64,000 bases of DNA from Morella rubra (GCA_003952965.2 CM025850.1:36799165-36863164); one strand, 5' to 3'; shown: positions 11,201 through 24,049, counted from the stretch's first letter. Numbers and translations: made by a program. Notes: a model not told the origin generated them from the letters alone.

Positions 11201-13289
11201 TAAATTTTCCTTTTTTTACTGCTTCTGTCCAATTCTGTCATTTGTATGACTGCCTTTGATATAATGACACTGAAGCCAACGTTGCTTTGGTTTCTTTCTG
11301 GTATCATTGTGATTGCAGTTATTTTCACCAATGGGCTTACTCAAAGACTAGAAGAATCCTTTTTATGGGACAAAAAAGGGAAAAACAAGTGACCTGTAGA
11401 ACTTTTAATTGGATAGAACTATGATAGCTTTAATCCATGTGTTGAGAATAATGGGTAGCAGATTGCTGGTAGCTAGTTAAGTTTAAGGTGTTTAATTCTG
11501 GTAATTGTCACGCTTTGTCCAATATTTCATTCTGCAATCAAGCGAATACTATCTGGAGAATAAAATTGCTTAGAGAAAATGACATACTTCTGAAAGTTTG
11601 ATTTTTGTAAGAATAACTGATTAGATATATTTTTATTGTACTATTTTCTATTTTTATTTAGTGGCATTGATTCCTGCTGAAAATTCTTTTCAGGTTGCAT
11701 CTTGGTGGGACTATGGTTACCAAACCACTGCTATGGCTAACCGAACAGTCATTGTCGACAATAATACATGGAACAACACACATATTGCTACTGTTGGTAC
11801 TGCCATGTCTTCTCCTGAAAAGGCAGCTTGGGAAATTTTTAACTCCTTGGATGTGAAATATGTTCTTGTCGTCTTCGGAGGTAAATTTCTGTCTCGTATG
11901 CTGAGATTATCCCACTCAAAAAGAGAAAAAAGAAAGGAACTTTATTCTGATGTCTGCCATTACTTATTAGGTCTTGTTGGCTACCCCAGTGATGATATCA
12001 ACAAGTTCCTGTGGATGGTTCGTATAGGAGGTGGTGTATTCCCTCATATCAAGGAACCTGATTACCTTGTAAGTTGTGATCCCTAACTATTACCTTCCAG
12101 AAAAAGTTCTTACTTAAAAACAGGTGTTGAACTGTTTTTTTGGGCAAAGGAATTGGATGATCTTGTAGTGTAGTAATGTATTTGAGTTTCAATGTCTTTA
12201 ATTATTTCCCTTTTCTTTCTGTTTATAGAGAGATGGTCAGTACCGGATTGATTCTCAGGCCACTCCAACTATGCTAAATTCCCTCATGTACAAACTCTCA
12301 TATTACAGGTATAACTTTTGGCCGTTAAGTTGGTAAGTTTTTATATGTGGTGGTTGCCTCTGTTTTTGGTGTTTGAATGTAGAATTGTTTTGTTTCTTTA
12401 TTACAGGTTTGTTGAGACAGACGGTAAAGCCTTTGATAGGGTCCGGCGCACAGAAATCGGGAAAAAACATTTCAAACTTACTCATTTTGAAGAGGTCAGT
12501 TGATCTTGATATTGACTTTTTAAAAGAATCTGTTGTGGGATATGATTGTATTGTGTAGCAGACGCATATATGCTGTGGGATATAATTGTATTCCTTTTTA
12601 CAGATATATTTGTGAAGTAGGACATTGAAATGAAGCATTTTAATTGTTACTGTGACCATTGCAACTTCTTGCTGAATGTGGACGTTGAAATGGAGTTTGA
12701 TCGATGCAAACACTGAAACAATTGTAACATTAGTGACAAGATGGCTTCTTTCTTGTCACAGTCGAATATTGCCCCTGGGGCCATTGCTAATCTAGCTGCC
12801 TCTTCTTCGTGATATGGTTAACTTTTGTGATAATTTCGTGGACGTTCTTTCCAAATCGTATACCTTCTTAAGTGATCTTCCCAAAATAGATTTAAGTACT
12901 GAAAGCAAATGCTTATTTTGATTTTTATCCACAAGGGATAATTCATAAGCTTCACTGGTCTTGGAGCAAGTGGCCTATATTTGTCTGGAATGTGTTGTTC
13001 TTGTCTGTACATACAAGTGCTTCTACTGATTGGACTGTTGTGGCTTTTCCACCTATATAGGTTTTCACCACTCATCATTGGATGGTTCGCCTATACAAAT
13101 TGAAACCTCCAAAGAACAGGATCCGAGGAAAGGCGAAGAAATCAAAATCGGTATGTATTGTTCGTCTGGTTATAGCTGTGGGCCCAATGTTATGAGCAAC
13201 TGCTTTTAACTATTTTTGGTCTTTAGCAGAAGGCAAGCTCAACAACTACCACGAAGAGAAGCGGAGCAAAAAGGAACCCTTGGCACTAA
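5292..13289 (+). CDS. STT3A: STT3A, catalytic subunit of oligosaccharyltransferase
   Basis: The gene encodes a 777-residue multi-pass ER membrane protein that transfers the dolichol-linked oligosaccharide to Asn in nascent proteins. Coding exons: 5292-5408, 5901-5963, 6208-6263, 6415-6486, 6628-6733, 6817-6867, 7521-7616, 7845-7904, 7984-8097, 8354-8440, 9231-9334, 9427-9522, 9753-9873, 9991-10071, 10169-10300, 10403-10633, 11042-11185, 11694-11880, 11971-12068, 12229-12308, 12407-12494, 13061-13150, 13230-13289. All junctions are GT-AG and phases agree. Hallmarks are FDPYFNYR (catalytic Asp51), SVSE (353-356), WWDYG (581-585) and a DINK motif (648-651). A Lys-rich insert (about 465-495) and the overall length favour plant STT3A over the shorter STT3B. 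The acceptor of exon 16 is ATTAAG rather than the later GGCAG, because only that keeps the frame. Exons 22 and 23 are repeated downstream in tandem. Confidence 0.95.
7145..7330 (+). mobile_element. Probable SINE in STT3A intron 6
   Basis: The motif TGGGTCAAGTGGTAAGG (from 7162) matches a tRNA-type box A, and the following text, through a GTACGCTTAAGTGAGTACA inverted stretch to GAGCCCAAATG, resembles known tRNA-derived plant SINEs. Box B is weak and I could not find target duplications or a poly(A) tail, so the copy is old or partial. Confidence 0.4.
9530..9657. repeat. Four-copy 32-base tandem repeat in STT3A intron 12
   Basis: Four adjacent copies of a 32-base unit begin CCTAGTTCACACTTAACATG and run from 9530, 9562, 9594 and 9626. 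Copies 1-2 have GTGTTA where copies 3-4 have GTCTTA, so the array grew in pairs or by one later doubling. It begins only seven bases after the exon 12 splice donor. Confidence 0.95.
9940..9958. mobile_element. Tiny poly(T) insertion with 13-base target duplication
   Basis: AAAGCTGTAACAT occurs at 9927-9939 and again at 9959-9971, flanking 19 bases made of a T run plus ATAAGTAA. This is the structure of a retrotransposon insertion cut almost to its poly(A) tail, in minus orientation. It lies in STT3A intron 13. Confidence 0.6.
10751..10776. mobile_element. Second tiny poly(T) insertion with 16-base target duplication
   Basis: AAAAAGTAGATGATAA occurs at 10735-10750 and 10777-10792 around a 26-base insert made of a T run, AACTTATCAG and A residues. 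Like the one at 9940, this looks like an extremely 5'-truncated poly(A) retroinsertion in minus orientation, in STT3A intron 16. Confidence 0.6.
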
Positions 13290-14419
13290 ACTTCATATTT
13301 CTCTTTTTCTGATAGGATTTTCTCAATTCAGTTGCATAGTTGACAAATATAACTGAAAGTGAGAGCCATTGGAGGACGGCGCTGGCTTATTAGTTAGTCA
13401 TATGACCGGTCAAAGATTTCCTTTAGAAGATTTTGTACTTTGCTAGTCTTTGATATTTGTCTGGGGCAAAAGGAATCTGTTGCTGGGATATGATTGTATT
13501 GTGTAGCAGACGCATATATGCTGTGGGATATAATTGTATTCCTTTTTACAGATATATTTGTGAAGTAGGACATTGAAATGAAGCATTTTAATTGTTACTG
13601 TGACCATTGCAACTTCTTGCTGAATGTGGACGTTGAAATGGAGTTTGATCGATGCAAACACGTTGAAACGAATGGTAACATTAGTGACAAGATGGCTTCT
13701 TTCTTGTCACAGTCGAATATTGCCCCTGGGGCCATTGCTAATCTAGCTGCCTCTTCTTCGTGATATGGTTAACTTTTGTGATAATTTCGTGGACGTTCTT
13801 TCCAAATCGTATACCTTCTTAAGTGATCTTCCCAAAATAGATTTAAGTACTGAAAGCAAATGCTTATTTTGATTTTTATCCACAAGGGATAATTCATAAG
13901 CTTCACTGGTCTTGGAGCAAGTGGCCTATATTTGTCTGGAATGTGTTGTTCTTGTCTGTACATACAAGTGCTTCTACTGATTGGACTGTTGTGGCTTTTC
14001 CACCTATATAGGTTTTCACCACTCATCATTGGATGGTTCGCCTATACAAATTGAAACCTCCAAAGAACAGGATCCGAGGAAAGGCGAAGAAATCAAAATC
14101 GGTATGTATTGTTCGTCTGGTTATAGCTGTGGGCCCAATGTTATGAGCAACTGCTTTTAACTATTTTTGGTCTTTAGCAGAAGGCAAGCTCAACAACTAC
14201 CACGAAGAGAAGCGGAGCAAAAAGGAACCCTTGGCACTAAACTTCATATTTCTCTTTTTCTGATAGGATTTTCTCAATTCAGTTGCATAGTTGACAAATA
14301 TAACTGAAAGTGAGAGCCATTGGAGGACGGCGCTGGCTTATTAGTTAGTCATATGACCGGTCAAAGATTTCCTTTAGAAGATTTTGTACTTTGCTAGTCT
14401 TTGATATTTGTCTGGGGCA
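12526..14419 (+). repeat. Tandem duplication of the STT3A 3' end
   Basis: The segment 12526-13468 (end of intron 21, exons 22 and 23, start of the 3' UTR) is repeated at 13473-14419, offset 947-951 bases. By eye the copies differ only by a 1-base indel near 13482 and a small cluster of changes near 12713/13661. The second copy holds intact duplicates of exon 22 (14012-14101) and exon 23 (14181-14240, stop at 14238-14240) with their splice sites. Splicing from exon 21 to either copy would give the same protein. The region could equally be a real young duplication or an assembly artefact. Confidence 0.9.
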
Positions 14420-15422
14420 GATGGGGGGGAGAACAATTTTGGATTACTTGTTTGTGCTTGGCACCAATTGCTACATTGAGTGTACATCTTGTGTGGCCAC
14501 TGAAGGACAGATTCTTTTTGCCTCTTCTCTCTTTGTTTTCGGTAAATTCTTTAGATTATTCTGTTTCTTCTCCTTTATTTTCCTAACAAATTACGTCGAA
14601 CAGTTTTGTCAGGAAAAACTAATGAACAGTTATTGTGAATATCCAATTGCTCAAAGACAGGTAGAGCCACCAGCAATGACAATGTGGCTTCCCACTTCCC
14701 AGCCATGAATGCCCTGGGATCAAAAGGAAAGGGAAAGCTGTAAGGCCTTAGCGAATTGAAAATGTGTTTTAGAGTCGGCTCCATTCTACCCTACACTTGA
14801 AGCTGCAATTCACTCAAGAAGGAATTCTCATTATTCTGAAATATTAGTTTATACACTTGATTATCTGACAACAAACTATCAGATACACATGCCCAAACAC
14901 AACCAAAAAACAATACCTCATATACTCAAACCTTTCTCTATGTATTTTTCATGGTCTTTGTATGCAGTATGAAACCTAAAAAATGTAAGGAGAAATCAAC
15001 CAAGAGAGATCTGAAAAACCCCACCATGTCCAGTTAATGCTTGTGTGGAAGTTTGGACAGCAGAATTGTTTTCACGGTAGGCTACCAGAGAAACAAGGAG
15101 ACCGTTCCACGAACCCTTCCTCATCCATTATAGGCTTCCCAAGCCTATTTGTGATAAACCACGAAGCAAGTCCCCCGCGAATTTGAAGTTCTTGAAACCT
15201 GACTAGTGGTCTCTGCGCGAATCTGAGTGCAGCCAATAAATTACTATACAAGAGCTATTTCTCCTCCAAGAAGGGCAGCTTTGCTAATGCTCCAATAGAA
15301 AGTACGCTGTTGGACCCCTAGAAATCTAGCTGATGTACGAAATGCTGGCAAAGAGAAAAATTACACGGCCGCATTTCTTGCCCATGAATGCATCATTGTC
15401 ATTATTTCAGACCCCAGAGTTT
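14420..15422. other. Convergent 3' regions of STT3A and the DUF810 gene
   Basis: This stretch holds the T-rich rest of the STT3A 3' UTR (a continuous 3' flank after the duplicated segment) and then the 3' UTR of the minus-strand DUF810 gene. I see no further coding frame with protein-like composition. Confidence 0.5.
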
Positions 15423-17117
15423 CTACAATTTCTTGGGCAGATTGTAAGTCTTCTTAAGAAACTTTGCAGCTGTCTCATCATTCCGATAACACAGAACTCG
15501 CAAAATTGTGTTCGGTTCAGTTGGATCCCATTGACCTGAAGTTGGAGGCAATGGAATCTTAGTTTTAGCAGAGGAGCCGGAACTGTCTAGAATCAAACTT
15601 CTGAATTCCTCAATTAGGCTCTCTGTATCAGTAGAAAGTAGGGGGAGGATACTTTTAACTGTTGTTGAGAACTTATCTATCAAATCAGCAGGCAAGCCTT
15701 CCCCATTGGACCAAAATAGATCTGTAAGAAACTTGAAATCTTCCTTTATCATTTCAGAATCTTCTCGAGTGAAAGCACGAGAAGGGCCCCCAGCAAGGAG
15801 AACCAGCAGGAACCCATCAAAAGAAGCCTTCATTATGTCTGTAATGACACGTGTTCTGACTCGGTCATGAACTGTTGATGAAATAATTTCCAAATATTGC
15901 TCTAGCTCCTGAAGGAAGGGCTCAATCCTAGAAGAAGAAACTTCCCCAACATATAAGGTATCCCAAAGAACATGACCTAGGTCATGGAAGATAATCTTAA
16001 AAGCTATTGCTTCACAAAGTTGTTGGATACCTTCCCCACAAGCAGGGGCTAAAAGCTCAAACCTCTTCCCCGTCCCATTAGCAATAGTGCCCTCTTGAAT
16101 GCATTCAGCATTTTCAAGATCAGCAATTATCCTCTTTTCCAAAACTCCCAACTCTGTTCGTATCTGCTGCAAGGTATTTATGCGAACACAAAGCTGTGGT
16201 ATCCCAAAGGAGTCATCGCCATTTGATGCACCAACCTGTGATTTTGCCTTGTGTGTTATTTGTGACTTCTCTTTCTTCTTGAATACACCACGAAACTTTG
16301 ATCCTGTTGAACATCTTGTCAAAGCAGGCATACTGGGAATATATGAACTTCGTGTTCCTGCAGATCAAAGAATAGGATTGGTCATCATCAAATTTATGTA
16401 TAAACTTAAAAATCAATGGAAGCGGTTTCTGCAGGGTCTGGAATAGTACCACAGCCAGACTTGGCCTTTAATATGTAATGTTGAAGACATCTTTCAAAAC
16501 CAGACAACAATTCAGGAAGCAAGGCTGGATGCATAGGAATTGGCAACAGAAAAAATGCTTCCAAAGTTTCATCCATAATTCGTAAAACTTCAACAGCAGA
16601 AGGAGCAAATCGCTCCTTGTTGGCCCGTGGATTCCAGACCTGCAGAAAAGAGGTCATCAGAGTTTGGGCACGAACAACCAGTACAAGGATCTGTTTCGCA
16701 TTAACCCACAATGGTGTTTGACAAAAGATGGGAAAGCAATTGCCATTCCATACAACAAATAAAGGAAACTGGACTAAGCATGGCAGGACTGCTGGCAAGT
16801 GACTAGCATTAACAACTGAACCTTCAAGCAAGGCAGAAACTACACCCAGCTTTAAAATTTAAACCTTGAAAAGATAATACCCAAGATATATTACCCACGG
16901 TACAAGTGCTACACCTTCAGCTATTCCTCTTAAAAGATGAAGCAACTACTTTCAGACTCCTAAAACTAGAAATTTTTTCTACTATAAATCAATTAATTGT
17001 GCAGCAAAGTCTAGATCATGAGAAAAGAGACAAAACCCCAATTAAATCAATGATGAGAACAAACGTGTACTGGGTCATCTTTCAAGTCCTTAGATGATAT
17101 TTGCACATTAGATAACA

Positions 17118-17155
<38 letters not shown>

Positions 17156-20100
17156 GTAACCCATCCCTCAACACCCACACTACGGAGGAGCACTACTTTT
17201 AGAGGTTCACTGCACGTATGTACTGTGCATAGAAACTCATTGGTAGAGTATAAAAAAAATCATCATCAACAACCTGAGGAAATGGAGGCGCCTCATATGA
17301 TGCATAAAGAATCGGATTGAGAGGCAACAGAAAACAAAAGGAATGGTCATATCCTTTTGAATTAGATGATACTGACATATATCAGATAAAGCAGAAGAAC
17401 GAAGAAAAGAACAACAACCACAATTGATCAATAACCATTGGCGTAATCATTAATCCAGACAGAAATCAACTAGAATCCAATTCAGAGAGAACCATCCTAT
17501 CCTATCAATGGATAACTAGAAAGTCAAGACCTTCCATCACATACCTCTTGTTGCAAATTCCTGTCAGTCCATTCCTTCAGTCTGTCTACTCTTGTCTTTA
17601 TCCATGATTTTACCAGATTGACAATAACAGCTTCAGCCTCATAAGGAGGCATCTCCCTTATTATAGACTTTCCACCATCCTCGCTGTCCACTGCATCTTC
17701 AACTGCAATCTGCACAAGATCTTTCTCCAATTTGTCAGCAGCTCTCAGCACTTGAATAGCATCAGGTGTCAACTCACAAATACCCGTAATAAATTGCTTC
17801 AGCTCATTCCCATAGCAAGAATGAAGAGTAGCTACAGCAACACCCGCTGCAAGAGGGTTCCACCTCTGGAATATTGGACTAAATATCTCTTTCTCATTAT
17901 GAGCCAGTTCACTAATGTCTTGTGCAAGGATGGAAAGGGCAGGAAGCGAATTGTTCTGGTTCTTAGATATACGCTTGCTTGAGTTCACCACCTTCATTTT
18001 CTGCCTTAGGACAGATCCATCATAACCTTCAGTCACACTTTTCATAGTAGAACTGACAAGCAAGCTTGTAAAATATAAATGTATTGAAACATGAAATGGG
18101 GGAAAAAATAATTCTGATTTTGTACAAACAAATTGAAACTAGAGGAAAAAGGAAATGTCACTTGGAAAATGAAGATAACTCAAAGTGAATCATCCAGACT
18201 TTAGCCTACTCGCATATGAATATAGAAATTATACTCCAAACAGCCACACATATCATCTATAGCCCCATATCGTCTGCACAGACAAAATTCATTCAATAAA
18301 CAATATCTCACCAAGAAAAATGTAACTTTACTACCAAGATCTACAACGTTACTCTACTTATCCCTCCATACTTCAGCAACAAAGACAAATAAAAGAGTCG
18401 GACAGACTCAGAATCTGTGAATCAGGAAACTATCATGAAAATATAAATTGAGTTTTGACAATTGAACTGTAAAATGAATTTGAGGAATGATAGAATCAAA
18501 TTTGGGGGAAGAACGGATTGAAGAAACAAGAGAAAATGCTATCACAGGACTAAAGGAGAATATTCAAAAGAAAATTCTTCATACATGACCAATCTGGTTA
18601 GGTAATGTGTCATCAAAAAGGTTGGAAACAGTCACAAACTTCTCTACATGATCACAAAATCGTAACAGTGATTCGGCCCTCTATATCAAAACGGTGAAAT
18701 CCTCCAGGAAAGTCAATTTCCGGAGTCAACTCTTAGAGGGTTCACTAACCAAAGAGTTTAAGTGATTGATAATGCCAAAAGCCTACCCTATACCTCAGGA
18801 TCAAAGGGTTTTGTGACATCTGTTTCTCTTATTTAAGTAACTATATCCACAGATAGTATGCTGAGAGGATGAAACTTGCCTGAGCAAAAGCAGCGCGAAG
18901 TGACGATCTTATATAGGTTTCAACCCTTTCGCAGGTCACACTAACCTCTTTCCTCTTTCTACGATACTCATGAGAGATATCTTCCACCAATATTTTTGCA
19001 GAGAGTAACCCTAAAGAGACAACACTTTGCATTGATTCAATATTACCACTGTGGAAAGTATCACGGTAAGCAAGAAGCCTTTTCTCTGCCCAGCCAAATA
19101 TCACGCTCAATGTAGAGCTCAAAACATTTGAGTAAGCTGGATCCCTTATTTCCTTGACCTCATTTTCAACTTCCATCAACAGATTATTGGAAGCAAAGAG
19201 CAGGTCATTTTCCATCTGGCCAGTTGCAACATAACGGTGGAATAAAATCCATGAGAAACAAAGATTATGCAGCATCTGGTTCAATCCGAGGATTAACCAT
19301 GTCTTCTTTATGAGTTCTAAAACCTCATCAATCTCTTCAATAATGGATGTTTCGTCATTAATATCAAAACATGCGGCTAAGAGCATTTGGTAGAGCCTGA
19401 GGTTCAATGGAAACCCATCCGCCCAGTGGCACGTCGCGGAAACAGAGCCGTCAAATGATCTGCAAGCAAGAGACATTACAACACTCGGCAATACTTGCAT
19501 GGACTCACTGTGTTTTCCGGTTTCTAGGGGCTTATCTAGGGCCCGGCGAATAATCTGCCTCAGCTGTTGTGCTTCAGTGACCGTCTTCACCAGCGGCAGG
19601 TGAGGATGCAGGAGCAGTCCTGCTTCCAGAACCTTCAGGTGCCTCCTTTGCCAAGCCTCATATTCTTGGAGATTAGGAAAATCTGAAGACTTAAACTGTT
19701 GTAATAGCTCAAGTGGCAACACCATTGACTCTATTCGTCGCCCAAGCTGCTTCACGAAATGGCAACTAAATACGTCACTGTGGCGGATTAGTAGGACACA
19801 GTTAACAGAAATGGGGTATAAGCAAAGTTTTTTGGTACAATGGTTTAGAATGAGGTAGAGGATAAAAGAATTTCAAGTGCCAGAAACCAGTAGATATAAT
19901 AATCCTCAGGAGTAACTACAACGAACAACAGAAAAATGACTTGAAAAGTGAAAATTACAAGATGACGATGAATACAAAAGGTGACAAAAATATACTCCTC
20001 AATCACAAAACTAACGATATGAAATGAATTTGGAACCATTGGTTCCTTTCATGGTATAGCAACACAGCGAAACCAAACGAAGACAGAAATCCAAATTTGC

Positions 20101-20832
20101 GCTCTCAAACAATTTCAAAGACCCTAATCCTTGTGTTTTCTCTTTTCAGGGCTATTCTTAGGAGAACAGAGGAAAGGTTCAAAAAAATTTCCTTCCTTAC
20201 ATTCCCTCAACTTTTTCAGCTTCCCAAGAGAAGCCCAATAATAAAAAAACCAACGAATAGATCAAAAGTTGAACTGCAAACTTAAGTTCTCGAAAAAAGC
20301 AAGGCCAAAGTAAGTTTGTTTTCCCTCTCACCTGCCCAGCAGCGACCCGCAATAGGGCTCTCCTAATTCGCGAATCCGTTTGCTCCGAAACCCTCATCTG
20401 GACTCTCATGAGCTCCCCAACCGTGACAGCCTTCTTCACACGCCCTTGACTCATCGATTCACCACCACCACCCCTCCTTTTCGAAGCCGAGGAGGACGAC
20501 GTTTTCAGCCCCAGCGCCTTCTTCACCCGGCTCGCGGCAGACGAGGTGAGCGACCTCTGCAGCGAAGCCGACGGCGCCATCGTCGGACCACGGTCGGCCT
20601 TCTCGGACTGCGGGATGTAGGTCAACGGCCTCGTCCCGGTGCTCCGGCACGCCGCGACAAGGATCTCATAAGCGGTTTCTCGGAGCTCCGAGTCGGAGAT
20701 ATTGGTGCCAACGTCGCCGAACGGGGAGGGCAGGTCCTCGACCTGGTACACGGGCTGCTGCTGCATGATGCTCTGAGACTGGCTGTGTCTATTGGAGGAT
20801 CCTAATACTCTGTCTCTGAAAATATTGGACAT
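15423..20832 (-). CDS. DUF810 / plant unc-13 (MUN-domain) family protein
   Basis: A 982-residue protein is encoded by five exons: 20332-20832, 18880-19746, 17545-18000, 16450-16639 and 15423-16357. The family, which includes PATROL1, carries a MUN-like region related to exocytosis and tethering factors and is linked to membrane traffic; a role for this member is inferred only from that. Recognisable blocks include ETAYEILVAACRSTGTRPLTYI near the N-terminus, a Ser/Arg-rich linker, LGRRIESMVLPLELLQQ at the start of exon 2, AADKLEKDLVQIAVEDAVDSEDGGK in exon 3, and the C-terminal WDPTEPNTILRVLCYRNDE then FLKKTYNLPKKL. Intron 2 begins with GC (CAG|GCAAGT) rather than GT. It resembles Arabidopsis At2g20010 and At2g25800 more than PATROL1 (from memory). 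The start MSNIFRDR is the first ATG with family-like sequence; the frame is open ten codons further up. Confidence 0.92.
17120..17153. repeat. (CT)n microsatellite in DUF810 intron 3
   Basis: A run of C then CT dinucleotides, read as GA on the transcribed strand. Confidence 0.9.
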
Positions 20833-20917
20833 TGTGAAGCGTTCTATGTGGGTCACTCTCACTCTATTGCTTGTGTATCAGTGTTGCTTTTGGGGTACTG
20901 AAAACAAAAAGAAGGGA

Positions 20918-20941
20918 GAGAGAGAGAGAGAGAGAGAGAGA
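20918..20941. repeat. (GA)n microsatellite in the DUF810 5' leader
   Basis: A GA run sits about 90-110 bases upstream of the start codon on the opposite strand, so the leader carries a CT run. Pyrimidine-rich CT repeats are common in plant 5' UTRs and core promoters. Confidence 0.85.
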
Positions 20942-21259
20942 GTGTCCTTTCGTGGGCGAGAGTGGGACCGGATTCTGCTACTCTTGCTTGACTTTTAAGA
21001 AAGCGTGATAGGGTGACAAAGGAAGGAGGGGGTGGGGAGAGAATTTTCAGATAAAGGGATAGAGTGAGTTTTACAGATGTATCTCTGTTTTGCTTTGAGA
21101 AGGGAAGGAACCTCCGTGCATGCGTGGGAGAGAGAGAGATGGGAACTCGGGATTGAAGGAAAAGTTGGGTGGTGGGCAGGGAGAGGTGGCGTGGGGTTGG
21201 GGTTGGGGACGGGGCAGAAAAGTACACAGGGAGAACTGAAAAAAGGGGAAATTGCTATA

Positions 21260-24041
21260 TAAAGGGCGTTAGATATTTTGATTGATTTAAGATAGGAGGT
21301 GGGGCCGGGGGTCAGGGCGCGTGACCATCAAACAATTACAAGATGCCCTTCCCGTGTTTGATTAAATTACTGAATATAAAAAAAAGTTACTGAATAATGA
21401 CGTACTGCGAGTCCGGGTCTGACACAATTCCAAGCGATCCCGGCGATCCCAATTCACGCGCGCGCGCGCATACTCTCTCTAAATATTATTATATAATATC
21501 ATTTTATTAGTTTTTTCTGCATTTGATCCGTACGAGCATGACATTTTTTTTTTTTTTAATGTTCATATATCTTTTTCTATTTCAAATGGTTTTACGTTCC
21601 CTAGAAAAAAAAAATGGTTTTACGTCCAATCAACATTTCAATTTTTTTTTTTTTTAAAAAATCATCAGTCAGTCAAACTTTAATACCAAGATTAATCGAG
21701 AATTAGATCCTCACCCGTCACCAAATACTTTTTCAAACCATTTACTAACTGAGTCCATATAGAAATAGAGCAAAAGGGAGAAAGAATAGTACAAAATCGT
21801 ATACTAAGAATAGTACAAAATCCCAACATATCTTGTGGTTTAATTAGAAAAGTACTGATCACAGAATCTAGGGTTATTCGATTGGGGCAAGGAGTTTACA
21901 ACTCGACCTGATTCTGAAAATAATTAAATGAACGTGTTTCTCTAAGGATTCGGATTATTAGATAAAATTTTTAAAAGTGACTAAGGGCATAAGGGGATTC
22001 TTTTTAAAAAATATATCACGTTAGAGACTCGAACTTGAACTTGATATAACACGACCATTCGAATTGAGTCATGTCGGAAGGGTTTTGGCCATTCAAAGTG
22101 AATCTATCATTTATTTTAAAAAGTTAAACAAATATATAAGAATAAATAAATTTATTATTTAAATTATATTTTCTAAAAACTCTATATAACACACTCAATA
22201 CAAGATAAACTCCTCATAAAATCGGCATCTAGACAACTTAAACGTCATAAACAAAATCTACCAACACAAGTCTGCCATAACTACTAACTAGAAGATCCAA
22301 CAATAACCCAAAAAAAAATCTACCAAACATCTATGTGGGAATCGATATCATAACCTCCTACTCCACAGATAGATGCAAGGATTTGATTATTACCACCTGG
22401 ATATCGGAAAAATGGAATTAGAGCATTGCAAACACAATGACCATACCTTTATCTTAGCATGTGAAGTTCACCAAATCGAAAGAAAATTATCTCTGCGGAT
22501 GAGGGAAGTACATAAGGGCAAAAGATCGGTTAGAGAGACTTTGAACTTGATATAACACGACCATTCGAATTGAGTCATGTCGGTTTTGGCCTCAAAGTGA
22601 ATCTATCATTTATTTTAAAAAGGATATATAAGCGGCACCTGCTTATCATGCATATATACTGCTAGGATAAACTCCTCATAAAATCGGCATCTAGACAACT
22701 TAAACGTCATAAACAAAATCTACCAACACAAGTCTGCCATAACTACTAACTAGAAGATAATATTAATACCAACAATAACCCAAAAAAAAATCTACCAAAC
22801 ATAAGTATTAACGCACCAGGGACGGGTAAGAGAACTGTGTCACCTTAAGGAATCCAAATCACGATAGACCAAAAAATAAAAGAAAAAGATACATATGTTT
22901 GGTTACGTAGATCTTGTGGAAGTGGAAAAGACCTGCTCAGAAATAGACTCCATTAGGTAGGCGTTAATCATCGAGGGAAGTGATGCAGGTAGGATTTGAT
23001 CGATCTTGCATGCGACTTCAATGTTTGATGACGAAGTGGCACCTGCAAATCATCCATATATAGATATATGCCTTTTAATTAACTCGGCCTCTTCCATGGA
23101 AAATGGACTTCTCTGCATTAGATTACACAACCAACTGCATGCATGCATGCAGTGTACTGTAAATAGGAAATCAATGCGCGTTGTCATTGGTTGTCCAGAG
23201 AAACCAACCCCAAAGATGTGGCCTTGGTTGTCGCGCGCGTCGGAGTGGCCGGCCAATCCCACGACATGAAACAACTTCGGTTTTGGTCTACCCCATATGG
23301 AAGTATATTAAACAAACGTTACCACTTCTGTTTGGATATTCAGAAAACAAGAGAAAATGTTAATTTATATTAGAGCTGGAAATTGTCCTTACTGGGTCCC
23401 TTTTTAGATAGATATGAAAAGTTACTGATTGGACGTTGGGAAATGGATTTGTCCTTTAATAGTTCTCAGTTAGTTTTGTTGCCAACATCACTGCCAACTT
23501 TATTTTGGCTTCATGAAGCCAACCATATGCCCAACGTCCAACAGGCAACTAATTAAGCAGTACCTAACCTTTCGAATCTTCTAACCTTATTTATTTCTTT
23601 TGTGCTATTTTTTCTGTAAACTAATTGAATTAATGTAGCAACTACAACCCGAATTAAAAAAAAATTTGTTAATTTTTTGTTAATTTATTTTATCATTTTA
23701 GCCATTGAAAGGGGGGGAAGGGTACTGTTGCTTAACTGCTCTAAAATAACTAATAAAAGTGGTTGTTAATTCTTTAAATTAGACCTTTGAAAATATTTTT
23801 TTTTTGGCATAAATCATTTTTAACTCGTATATTTCTATGAATCAATCAACACGTACTGCGACATCAAATCTGAGCTTCTTCATCAGAAATTTTAGACTTG
23901 TACTGCATGTCTCGTCTAACAACTCATTTACCTCTTTGTCTTAGCTAGAAAACGTACATTTATGATTTCTTGATAGTTTTGAGATTCCAAATTGGTAATT
24001 TGGACCTCAAAACGACATTATAAGCCCCAAAGTTGGAGAGG
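21260..24041. other. Gene-free AT-rich spacer with repeats
   Basis: I find no coding frame here with family-like sequence. The region holds a short (CG)n run near 21460, poly(T) and poly(A) runs, the direct duplication at 22024-22800, and a 20-base perfect palindrome at 23134-23153 (ACTGCATGCATGCATGCAGT) that contains overlapping RY-type CATGCA motifs. Confidence 0.5.
22024..22800. repeat. Imperfect direct duplication of an AT-rich segment
   Basis: Text from about 22024-22330 recurs at about 22535-22800. Shared landmarks include TTGATATAACACGACCATTC, GTGAATCTATCATTTATTTT, and AAATCGGCATCTAGACAACT. The copies differ by indels of 8-60 bases, so this is older than the STT3A duplication. The unit has no coding content and could be part of a transposon. 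Confidence 0.85.
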
Positions 24042-24049
24042 AGAAAAAT

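Noticed and set aside
12303..14029. Paired minus-strand frames of 86 and 72-136 codons, identical at 12818-13078 and 13769-14029
   Set aside because: They lie in introns and exon 22 of STT3A and are repeated only because the DNA is duplicated. Not a gene pair.
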